A program made the translations under genes and the position numbers. Below are positions 7,955 to 14,807 of a stretch of DNA of 17,240 nucleotides, piece by piece. Position 1 is the stretch's first letter. Each line of letters opens with the position of its first letter. The notes below the pieces were generated by a model that was not told the DNA's origin, searched no databases, and worked only from the letters and a program-made list of their open reading frames with translations. This DNA is from DASXRU01 sp039933315 (GTDB taxonomy: Bacteria; Acidobacteriota; Blastocatellia; Pyrinomonadales; Pyrinomonadaceae): contig JBDTOI010000085.1 in NCBI GenBank assembly GCA_039933315.1, forward strand, positions 1-17,240. Reading direction: 5' to 3'.

Positions 7955-9016
7955 ATGGTTACGCAACGAAAACCTAAACCAAGCAAATACCTGACGATGC
8001 CGACGCGGCCCGTTCAGGTGGATCGCGATCGCTCGGTGGCCGGATTGCTGGAAAAGATGGAAGGCACCGGCTTTGGCGGGCGGCAGCTGGCCGAAGCGCA
8101 TCGCATCTGGCTGGATATGCTCGGTGATAATACGACGATCATGGTAGCCGGATCCGGGGCCCTGATTCCCGCGGGCATGCGGCGGCTGCTGGCTTACGTA
8201 ATTAAGAATCGCTTCGTCGATGTGCTGGTTTTGTCCGGATCGCTTTTGTTTCATGACTTGCATGAGACGCTGGGCCGGCACCATTTTCAGGCCCATCCCA
8301 GCATGACCGAGGCCGAGCTGGAAGCGTCCCAAATCAATCGCATGTGGGATTTGCTGGCCAGCGATGAAGAATATCGCGAAGCCGATGAGTGGGTGGGTGG
8401 CTTTGCCAGTCAACTGGACCAGACGCGGCCTTACTCAACGCGGGAGTTCCTGCACCTGCTGGGTCGTGAGTTGGCGGAGATCGCGGCCGAGGACGGAGTG
8501 CTCACTTCGGCTTACAAGGCACGAGTGCCAATCTTCTGCCCGGCCATAGCCGACAGTGGCATTGCCGTGGGTATCGCCGGATCGCGCTTCGAGAAGAAGA
8601 ACAATTTTCAGTTTGATATTGTGCAGGACGTTCTGGACATGGCCCAAATCGCCGCGCATGCGCGCGTCTCCGGCGTCATCAACCTGGGGGGGGGCATCGC
8701 CAAGAGCTTCATTCATCAGACTGAAGCGGCCGTGAATATCTTCAAGAACCAGATGCACGGGCATAAGTACGTGATCCAGATCTCGACCGACACGCCACAT
8801 CCCGGTGGGCGTTCCAGCGCGGTTGCGTTTGATGAGTCGCTGGTTTACGGCAAACTGGCTCGCGGCGCACAGACGGCTTTCATCCCCTGCGACGCCACTA
8901 TCGCGCTGCCTATCCTTATCACTTCGTTATCGCAGACAGCCGCGAAATACATGAAGGGCCGCAAGAGGCCGAACTTCATCTTCGCCGGCAAAGACCTGAT
9001 GATCGAAGTACCATAG
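7955..9016 (+). CDS. Deoxyhypusine-synthase-like protein, probable homospermidine/polyamine synthase
   Basis: NAD-dependent aminobutyl transferase family protein of 353 residues. Family members make deoxyhypusine on eIF5A in eukaryotes and archaea; bacteria lack eIF5A, and bacterial homologues are annotated as homospermidine biosynthesis proteins. Conserved features: MVAGSGALIPAGMRR (NAD site), GSLLFHDLHE, FDIVQDVLDMAQIAAHA, INLGGGIAKSF and DESLVYGKL, where Lys300 aligns with the catalytic Lys329 of the human enzyme. The human KHH motif is KSF here (250-252), so the active-site His288 is absent, arguing against true deoxyhypusine chemistry. The position between arginine decarboxylase and agmatinase supports a putrescine-using role. 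ATG 7955 has only a distant AAGAGG, 13 nt away; ATG 7997 is an alternative. A weak promoter (TTGATA, 18 bp, TTTTAT) lies at 7869-7898. A run of nine G at 8686-8694 falls inside the NAD motif. Confidence 0.88.
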   Translation: MVTQRKPKPSKYLTMPTRPVQVDRDRSVAGLLEKMEGTGFGGRQLAEAHRIWLDMLGDNTTIMVAGSGALIPAGMRRLLAYVIKNRFVDVLVLSGSLLFHDLHETLGRHHFQAHPSMTEAELEASQINRMWDLLASDEEYREADEWVGGFASQLDQTRPYSTREFLHLLGRELAEIAAEDGVLTSAYKARVPIFCPAIADSGIAVGIAGSRFEKKNNFQFDIVQDVLDMAQIAAHARVSGVINLGGGIAKSFIHQTEAAVNIFKNQMHGHKYVIQISTDTPHPGGRSSAVAFDESLVYGKLARGAQTAFIPCDATIALPILITSLSQTAAKYMKGRKRPNFIFAGKDLMIEVP

Positions 9017-9084
9017 GGGCGAGTCAGGTGGTGAGTTTCCGACCGCTCGCCTGACTTCCATCTTTTGGGTGGGCAACCTTGCTT

Positions 9085-9186
9085 TTTCACGCAAAGGCGC
9101 TAAGAAAAGAAGGACAAAAGGCGCAAAGAAGAACCACTAACTCTTTGCGCCTTTTGCTTTTCCTTTCTTAGCGCCTTTGCGTGAAA
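9085..9186. repeat. Long inverted repeat with 45-bp arms, possible transcription terminator
   Basis: Arms 9085-9129 and 9142-9186 pair at about 41 of 45 positions around a 12-nt loop. The arms begin with a perfect 23-bp match (TTTCACGCAAAGGCGCTAAG and on) and end with a perfect 14-bp match (AAAAGGCGCAAAGA), with a poorly matched 8-bp middle. Each arm itself contains two related units built around GGCGCWAAG. It lies after the deoxyhypusine-synthase-like gene and 88 bp before speB. An RNA copy would form a very stable hairpin, so it may attenuate read-through into speB, though no T-run follows. This style of GCGCAAAG repeat is common as a dispersed sequence in bacteria. Confidence 0.8.
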
Positions 9187-9274
9187 CCTCAACTTGAACC
9201 CACATGCCTGAAAGTTTCAAAACGCGGCATTACTTTCTCTGGCTTCTCGCCTGTACCTTCGCTAAACTGCGGAC

Positions 9275-10186
9275 ATGACCGAGTCGCAGTCTCTGCCAAA
9301 CAACTTCGGCGGCATTGCTGAAGATGAGTTCTCCAGCTTTGACCACTCTCGCATTCTCATCTGGCCCGTGGCATACGAAGGCACAGTTTCTTACGGCGCC
9401 GGCACCGGACGCGGAGCGGAGGCAATTATTGAAGCTTCGCGCAATATGGAGCTCTATGACGAAGAGACTGATGCCGAAGTTTACAAACTGGGGATTCATA
9501 CGCTGGAGCCTTCAGAGTCGATTGACCCTCCCGCCTGGATGATGCAGGCGCTTTACGATCGGGCCCGGAAGTTAATCTCCAGTGAAAAATTCGTCACCAT
9601 GATCGGTGGAGAACATTCGATCAGCGCACCCGTGATCCGGGCCCACGCCGAAGCCTACCCGAACCTTTCCGTGCTACAGATTGACGCCCACGCCGACTTG
9701 CGTGATTCGTACGACGGCACGCCCCATTCGCATGCCTCGATCATGGCCCGGGTGGTCAAGGACCTGCGCATACCCTCGGTCCAGTGCGGCATCAGATCGA
9801 TCTCCGCGGAGGAGGCGGAGAGCCTGGATAAGCTGCCGACAAAGATCTTCTGGGCCAAAGACATTGTCGGCAGGAATGATTGGTGGGAACCGGCAGTTGA
9901 CGCGTTGACTGAGAATGTTTACTTCACTATCGACATTGATGGCCTGGACCCATCTCTGGTATCGGCCACCGGTACGCCTGAGCCGGGCGGGCTGGGCTGG
10001 TATGACGTGTTAGGCCTGATTCGCACCCTGGCGCAGAAGCGGCGGGTAGTCGGCATGGACCTGACCGAATACTCCTACGTCGAGGGCCAAAACGCCTCGG
10101 CCTTTCTGTGCGCCAAACTAATCTACAAGTCGCTCGCCTTCATCTTTCAAAAGGAGACCGAGCGCGTGCGCCAGATAAACCAATGA
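9275..10186 (+). CDS. speB: Agmatinase (ureohydrolase family)
   Basis: Binuclear manganese enzyme that hydrolyses agmatine to putrescine and urea. The 303 residues carry all expected metal ligands: His114 in GGEHS, Asp137/His139/Asp141 in DAHADL, and Asp220/Asp222 in DIDGLDP, together with His153 in the substrate loop and ATGTPEPGG (231-239). The arginase-specific Asn/Ser loop is not present, and the arginine decarboxylase upstream makes agmatine the expected substrate; guanidinobutyrase or another guanidino-hydrolase remains possible. ATG 9275 lacks a clear ribosome site. It is 258 bp from the previous gene, with the long inverted repeat in between, so it may have its own promoter. Confidence 0.93.
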   Translation: MTESQSLPNNFGGIAEDEFSSFDHSRILIWPVAYEGTVSYGAGTGRGAEAIIEASRNMELYDEETDAEVYKLGIHTLEPSESIDPPAWMMQALYDRARKLISSEKFVTMIGGEHSISAPVIRAHAEAYPNLSVLQIDAHADLRDSYDGTPHSHASIMARVVKDLRIPSVQCGIRSISAEEAESLDKLPTKIFWAKDIVGRNDWWEPAVDALTENVYFTIDIDGLDPSLVSATGTPEPGGLGWYDVLGLIRTLAQKRRVVGMDLTEYSYVEGQNASAFLCAKLIYKSLAFIFQKETERVRQINQ

Positions 10187-10192
10187 GTTTTG

Positions 10193-10222
10193 TTTAGCGG
10201 CGGGCAGTAGCCCGCCGCTAAA
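10193..10222. repeat. Perfect hairpin after speB
   Basis: TTTAGCGGCGGGC (10193-10205), loop AGTA, then the exact complement GCCCGCCGCTAAA (10210-10222): a 13-bp perfect stem beginning 6 nt after the speB stop. No T-run follows, and the CocE ribosome site comes right after it, so it could be either a terminator-like stop or a REP-style dispersed palindrome. Confidence 0.75.
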
Positions 10223-10242
10223 CGGATAGAGGAACAGACACC

Positions 10243-12249
10243 ATGCAGAGGACTAAAACCCACATCATATTCTTGAGTTCGCTTCTCCTAATTCTCGCGA
10301 TTCCGTTTGCGATTTGCGCGCAGGACGCGGCGACCGTCAAGGCGCACTACGTCAAACGCGAAGTGCAGATTCCCATGCGCGACGGGATAAAGCTGTTCAC
10401 GGCAATCTACGAGCCTAAAGACAAGTCACGCCCGTATCCCATCATGATGGTCCGCACGCCTTACACAGTGGCGCCCTATGGACCAGATGCTTATCGCACA
10501 TCACTAGGCCCCTCGCCGCTCTTTGAGAAAGAGGGATACATCTTTGTCTATCAGGACGTGCGCGGGCGCTGGATGAGCGAAGGCCAATTCGAGGATGTGC
10601 GTCCATACATTGCGCGCAAGACCGGCAAAAAAATTGACGAAACTTCCGATACGTACGACACGGTTGATTGGCTGATCAAGAACATTCCGAATAACAACGG
10701 CCGCGTCGGGGTTTGGGGTATTTCTTATCCCGGTTTTTATACTTCGATGGCGGGGATTGATAACCACCCGGCAATTAAGGCCATATCGCCGCAGGCGCCG
10801 GTTTCCGACTGGTTTAACGGCGACGACATGCATCACAACGGCGCCTTATTCCTGACTCAGAACTTTGCTTTCTTTACCGGCTTTGGCCAGCCGCGCCCGA
10901 CGCCGACTTCGAGTAATGACTATCTTAAGCAGTTCAAATTCGGCACGCAGGATGGGTACAAGTTTTATCTGGCAATGGGCGGCCTGGGAAATTCCGGGGA
11001 GATCTATCAGAGACAACTCGGCACCCGCATTAAGTTCTGGGACGATATGATGGCGCATCCTAACTACGATCAGTTCTGGAAAGAGCGCAACATTCTACCG
11101 AATCTGAAGAACATCAAGACGGCGGTGATGACCGTCGGTGGCTGGTACGATAACGAAGATCTTTTTGGCGCCCTCCAGACTTACGAACACATCGAGCGCC
11201 AAAATCCAGGCATCTTCAACGTGCTGGTGATGGGACCATGGTTTCATGGCGGCTGGTCGCGCGCCGACGGCGACTGGCTGGGCACTGCTTATTTCGGGCA
11301 GAAGACCTCGGTCTATTATCGCGAAAACCTGGAGCTGCCATTCTTCAATTACTTCTTGAAGGATAAAGGTGACATCTCGCAGATCAAGGAAGTTAACGCG
11401 TTCGATACCGGCGCCAACCGCTGGTCAAGTTTTGCCAACTGGTCGCCAACCGTGGCGGCGGACAAGTCGCTGTATCTGATGGAGGATGGAAAACTGAGAT
11501 TCGGAGACGGCGTGGCCGGTAAACGTCCGCCGGCGACCGGGCCTCGATCCACGAGTGCGGGGACAACGGGCAATCGCGCATCCGAATACGATGAGTATGT
11601 AAGTGACCCGATGAATCCAGTGCCCTACACGCAGAAGATCACGCTCAACTATCCGCGTGACTTCATGACCGAAGATCAGAGATTCGCCGCCGGACGCCCG
11701 GATGTGCTGGTTTACCAGACTGACCCGTTAGCGGAAGACATTACGGTGGCAGGAGACATCAAACCGGAGTTGATCATTTCTTCGAGCGGAACCGATTCAG
11801 ACTTCGTTGTGAAACTTATCGATGTTTTCCCGGATGATTATCAGTTTCCCGAGACCGGAAACAAGCTGCCCAACGGCCAACCCGAACGAATCAAACCGCC
11901 CGACAATTCTGCTGGTTGCGTGTTTCAACCCGGTGGTTACCAGATGCTGCTGCGCGGCGAGCCATTTCCCGCGCGCTTTCGCAACAGTTTTGAGAAGCCC
12001 GTACCTTTGCAGCCAAATGCGCCGACGAAGATCTCATACGTGATGCCCGGCGTGGTCCACACCTTCAAGAAAGGCCACCGCATCATGGTGCAGATTCAGA
12101 GCACATGGTTTCCGCTGGTGGCGCGCAATCCGCAGAAATTCATGGCGAACTACAAACTGGGTAAGGATCGTGATTTTCAGAGGGCGACCGAGCGGGTCTA
12201 TCACAGCGTAGTACATCAGTCTCGGATTGTGCTGCCAGTGATGAAATAG
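10243..12249 (+). CDS. Secreted CocE/NonD family serine hydrolase (X-Pro dipeptidyl-peptidase S15-like)
   Basis: Exported alpha/beta hydrolase of the CocE/NonD family, which includes cocaine esterase, glutaryl-7-ACA acylase and alpha-amino-acid ester hydrolases. Residues 1-26 form a signal peptide (basic MQRTK, hydrophobic core, cleavage after ICA). The 668-residue length fits the secreted branch. Nucleophile Ser161 lies in GISYPGF, the acid is probably Asp303 in VGGWYDNEDL, and the base His335 in GPWFHGGW. The C-terminal third (from about residue 485, DVLVYQTDPLAEDITVAG) is the jelly-roll domain with HTFKKGHRIMVQI. ATG 10243 has GAGG 10 nt upstream. It lies 56 nt after speB, past a strong hairpin, so I treat it as a separate unit. 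Preferred substrate (amino-acid ester, amide or dipeptide) cannot be told from sequence. Confidence 0.92.
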   Translation: MQRTKTHIIFLSSLLLILAIPFAICAQDAATVKAHYVKREVQIPMRDGIKLFTAIYEPKDKSRPYPIMMVRTPYTVAPYGPDAYRTSLGPSPLFEKEGYIFVYQDVRGRWMSEGQFEDVRPYIARKTGKKIDETSDTYDTVDWLIKNIPNNNGRVGVWGISYPGFYTSMAGIDNHPAIKAISPQAPVSDWFNGDDMHHNGALFLTQNFAFFTGFGQPRPTPTSSNDYLKQFKFGTQDGYKFYLAMGGLGNSGEIYQRQLGTRIKFWDDMMAHPNYDQFWKERNILPNLKNIKTAVMTVGGWYDNEDLFGALQTYEHIERQNPGIFNVLVMGPWFHGGWSRADGDWLGTAYFGQKTSVYYRENLELPFFNYFLKDKGDISQIKEVNAFDTGANRWSSFANWSPTVAADKSLYLMEDGKLRFGDGVAGKRPPATGPRSTSAGTTGNRASEYDEYVSDPMNPVPYTQKITLNYPRDFMTEDQRFAAGRPDVLVYQTDPLAEDITVAGDIKPELIISSSGTDSDFVVKLIDVFPDDYQFPETGNKLPNGQPERIKPPDNSAGCVFQPGGYQMLLRGEPFPARFRNSFEKPVPLQPNAPTKISYVMPGVVHTFKKGHRIMVQIQSTWFPLVARNPQKFMANYKLGKDRDFQRATERVYHSVVHQSRIVLPVMK

Positions 12250-12251
12250 GG

Positions 12252-12289
12252 CCTATTCGTCCTATAGGTCCTATTCTGAAAAGACCTAT
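12252..12289. repeat. CCTAT repeat cluster between convergent genes
   Basis: Four copies of CCTAT start at 12252, 12261, 12270 and 12285, the first three exactly 9 bp apart. They fill the 36-bp gap between the stop codons of the CocE gene and the TPR gene; the last copy overlaps the TPR stop. With CTATAG at the second copy the stretch can fold weakly, so it may help end both transcripts, but it is not a classical terminator. Confidence 0.6.
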
Positions 12290-13566
12290 TCCTCAGACTT
12301 TTTTACTACCACTTCTTTCTTGAACGCCTCCTTCAGACCTTCCTGCGCCTCTTCATGCGCATCGTAAACATCGGGCCGCGATAGCACGACGCGATACTGC
12401 GCTAGAGCGTCATTGCGCTTGCCCGCCAGATCCAGCGCGTGAGCGGCGTAGAGATGGGCCATCGTCGCCAGTCCCGGCTCCGCTCCCTTAACTTCAGCCG
12501 CGCTGAGGAATTCTTTGGCGGCCCGCTCCAGTTGACCGGCTGTTAACAGAGCCTCGCCGTACTTGAAGTGGATCAAGTCAAACGACCTCGCCGCCGTATC
12601 GCGTACGCTGCGATCCCGCAACAAGGACTCATAAGTTGCCAGCGCTTCCGTTTCCGCCGCCGAGGTTGCGGCCGCATGATTTGCTTCCCGTTGCTTCGCT
12701 GCCTCTGACACCAGCGCGTCGGCAGCCTCCAAACGGAAAAGGTAGTTGCGGGGGTACTTTGTTCCCAGCTCCTGAGCGATTGCAGCGGCTTCCGCAAACC
12801 GCTTCTCGCGCGTATAGAGCACGAGGAGAAGCGACTTGGCATCGTCCTGGGCCCAGCGGCCTTGTTTCGCAACGCGTTCAAGCGTGGCCAAACCTCGCTT
12901 CCTGGAGCCGCGTATGCCGCCAATCCCTGCGATTACCTTTGCCGGCAGCGGTAGCGATCCTACTACGTAGTCATAAAGTCCAATCGTAATCTCCGCATCA
13001 TGAAACTTCGGATCAAGCTTTATTACATCGCGATGATGATCGACAGCGTCAGACCCGTCCCGCAACGCGGCGAAGTGACGGCGCTCGACTGCCTCTTCAA
13101 ACGAAGCCTTCAAACCCTGGATTGAGCCGAGGTAGTAAAGAGCCTCCACGTCTTTGGGAAATTGTTTGTGGCGGGCTTCGGCCAGCCGTTTGGCCTCGCG
13201 CGTCCACGAGCGAAATTGCTCTACCGTACGCGGGTCCACCTTGTCTTCCGTCTTGCTGTAGAAGGAGCGCGTGTTGTAAAGCGATGCTTGCAGCCGGCGA
13301 GTTTCATAAAGCGTTTCTATCCAAAGGCTCGCCGCCAGGAATTGTTGTCCGGCCGGGTGGTTGGGAAAGAGCCGCGCGATCTCTCTGAACTGCTTGCGCG
13401 CGCCTTCGTAGTCGAGGTTGTAAAGCGCCTCAACTCCGACCTTGTGGATACTTTCCAGCCTGGTGTTGTCGGCTTCGCTGAGCCAGGGTGTAATAGCTGG
13501 TTCCTGGGCCAGCGCCGGGCTAACGGCAAAGATTGTTATTATTGCGATCCAAATCATATGTTTCAT
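12286..13566 (-). CDS. Exported tetratricopeptide-repeat protein
   Basis: Predicted periplasmic or secreted helical-repeat protein of 426 residues. A signal peptide occupies residues 1-20 (cleavage after PALA, before QEPA). TPR-like units are visible in VGVEALYNLDYEGARKQFRE, in VEALYYLGSIQGLKASFEEA, and in the C-terminal blocks FKYGEALLTAGQLERAAKEF and LYAAHALDLAGKRNDALAQY. The middle has a distinctive conserved-looking block GLYDYVVGSLPLPAK followed by GGIRGSRKRGLATLE, which recalls the TTC39/Iml2 type of TPR protein; that link is tentative. The C-terminus is lysine/glutamate rich. TPRs mediate protein contacts, so a scaffold role is likely, partner unknown. It begins 34 nt after the protease-like gene and is probably translated from the same mRNA. 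ATG 13557 (residue 4) is an alternative start. Confidence 0.85.
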   Translation of the reverse strand: MKHMIWIAIITIFAVSPALAQEPAITPWLSEADNTRLESIHKVGVEALYNLDYEGARKQFREIARLFPNHPAGQQFLAASLWIETLYETRRLQASLYNTRSFYSKTEDKVDPRTVEQFRSWTREAKRLAEARHKQFPKDVEALYYLGSIQGLKASFEEAVERRHFAALRDGSDAVDHHRDVIKLDPKFHDAEITIGLYDYVVGSLPLPAKVIAGIGGIRGSRKRGLATLERVAKQGRWAQDDAKSLLLVLYTREKRFAEAAAIAQELGTKYPRNYLFRLEAADALVSEAAKQREANHAAATSAAETEALATYESLLRDRSVRDTAARSFDLIHFKYGEALLTAGQLERAAKEFLSAAEVKGAEPGLATMAHLYAAHALDLAGKRNDALAQYRVVLSRPDVYDAHEEAQEGLKEAFKKEVVVKKSEE

Positions 13567-13600
13567 AAGATTTTATCTCACCAGACTCAGTTGTCCGTTG

Positions 13601-14776
13601 TTACTTCGGGGTAGGAGTTTGCGCTCGCACGCTGGTCAACTTTTCCACGACCCGCTTTGCCATCCACGGCGCCCCCAGATTGCCATCCCAAACGATCACG
13701 CTTCCCGTGGCCACCACTACGCCGGTGCGCTGGTGCGCTAGCGAAAAAGTAAACTTATAAGTCAGCACCAGGTGATCGATAGTCAGAACCAGATCCGCCA
13801 CTTCGCGGTCATCGACGAAGACCAGGCCCCAATTATCAAGCTCGGTCCTCTTTCTTAGTTCGTTAATGAGCTGTTCCGGTTTGAAGTGCATCGTCTGACT
13901 GGTAACGAAGATCGTCTTTGAAGCCAGCAACACATCCACCGGCCGCGAGGGTTTCACCACGACTGAGCCCGGCCCCCTTGGTTGAAGCGGTAAAACTGCC
14001 CGCTGTGGTAGCAGCACGTCACGCTGCGGAATAGGAACCGGAGCGGCTGAAGCCATCGCCGGCGAGGCCGTTAACGTTCCTACCGTCGGAATCACCCCGG
14101 TACTACCGTTAACCGATCGCGCCAAACCGATCACGCTGCTCAGCGGCACGGCATAACTTTGGCTCTCTGCCTGTGGCGGGGCGGCCGCAACACCGAGGGC
14201 TCGACCTCGCTCATCAATTAACAGGGCTCCGGAGCTGTGCGGCGGCATAGACGAAGTAAATCTCAGCACACGATATCCCCGGCCGGCGCCGCTGATCTCA
14301 TCAGCCAGAGAAACTGAGCTCAGGATACCCGGCGAGGCATTTGCTGTTTCGCCTGTAGCACTAGAGACAACGAATACACGAGAACCTACTGCGCCTTCTT
14401 CGCCGGTCGCCGTTTGCAAGGGCGGCAAACCGGTGGCCGAAATCCGCAGCAGAGCGATGTTGCGACGCTGGTCATACGCGACCGGCTCAGCCGTATCAAA
14501 GATTTCGCCATTGCGTAATTTGATCTGGATTCGGCGCGCATCTTTGACGAGGTGATAAGCCGTCAGGATGAGGCCATCGCTGCGAAGAACCACACCGGAA
14601 CCAACCTCGCGTGACTGGCCATCCGCTTCCAGAATAACCGTTACCACCGAGTCGAAAATCTGAGTGCCGCCCACGTACCTTGCGGTCGTTGGCTCGAACT
14701 GGCCAAAAACGCTCCCGCACGCAAGACAAAACATCAGGAGAACTATTAAGCGAAAATATTTATTTTTGAATTTCAT
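13601..14776 (-). CDS. Exported trypsin-like (HtrA-type) protein lacking the catalytic Asp, with an extra C-terminal domain
   Basis: A 391-residue exported protein. Residues 1-25 are a signal peptide (cleavage probably after SVFG). Residues 40-220 form a trypsin-like double barrel of the HtrA type: VGSGVVLRSDGLILTAYHLV gives His75, and PPHSSGALLIDERG gives Ser181 where HtrA has GNSGGAL. The acid position is Asn106 in YDQRRNIALL, where active relatives have Asp before I/L-A-L-L. With the oxyanion Gly also changed to Ser, the domain may be inactive or use an altered mechanism. A Pro-rich linker (222-278) leads to a compact domain (279-383) containing LASKTIFVTSQT, ELRKR, WGLVFVDDREVADLVLTID and WDGNLGAPWMAKRVVEKL, which I do not recognise as a named family. 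ATG 14776 has GGAGG at 9 nt spacing, which decides against the longer frame from 14818. It lies 31 nt after thrC and 34 nt before the TPR gene. Confidence 0.85.
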   Translation of the reverse strand: MKFKNKYFRLIVLLMFCLACGSVFGQFEPTTARYVGGTQIFDSVVTVILEADGQSREVGSGVVLRSDGLILTAYHLVKDARRIQIKLRNGEIFDTAEPVAYDQRRNIALLRISATGLPPLQTATGEEGAVGSRVFVVSSATGETANASPGILSSVSLADEISGAGRGYRVLRFTSSMPPHSSGALLIDERGRALGVAAAPPQAESQSYAVPLSSVIGLARSVNGSTGVIPTVGTLTASPAMASAAPVPIPQRDVLLPQRAVLPLQPRGPGSVVVKPSRPVDVLLASKTIFVTSQTMHFKPEQLINELRKRTELDNWGLVFVDDREVADLVLTIDHLVLTYKFTFSLAHQRTGVVVATGSVIVWDGNLGAPWMAKRVVEKLTSVRAQTPTPK

Positions 14777-14807
14777 CTGCTGATTCCTCCAGACGAAGCA
14801 CAACTCA

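Noticed and set aside
7255..7986. Minus-strand open frame of 243 codons
   Set aside because: It is antisense to the 3' part of speA, which has clear family motifs; this frame has none.
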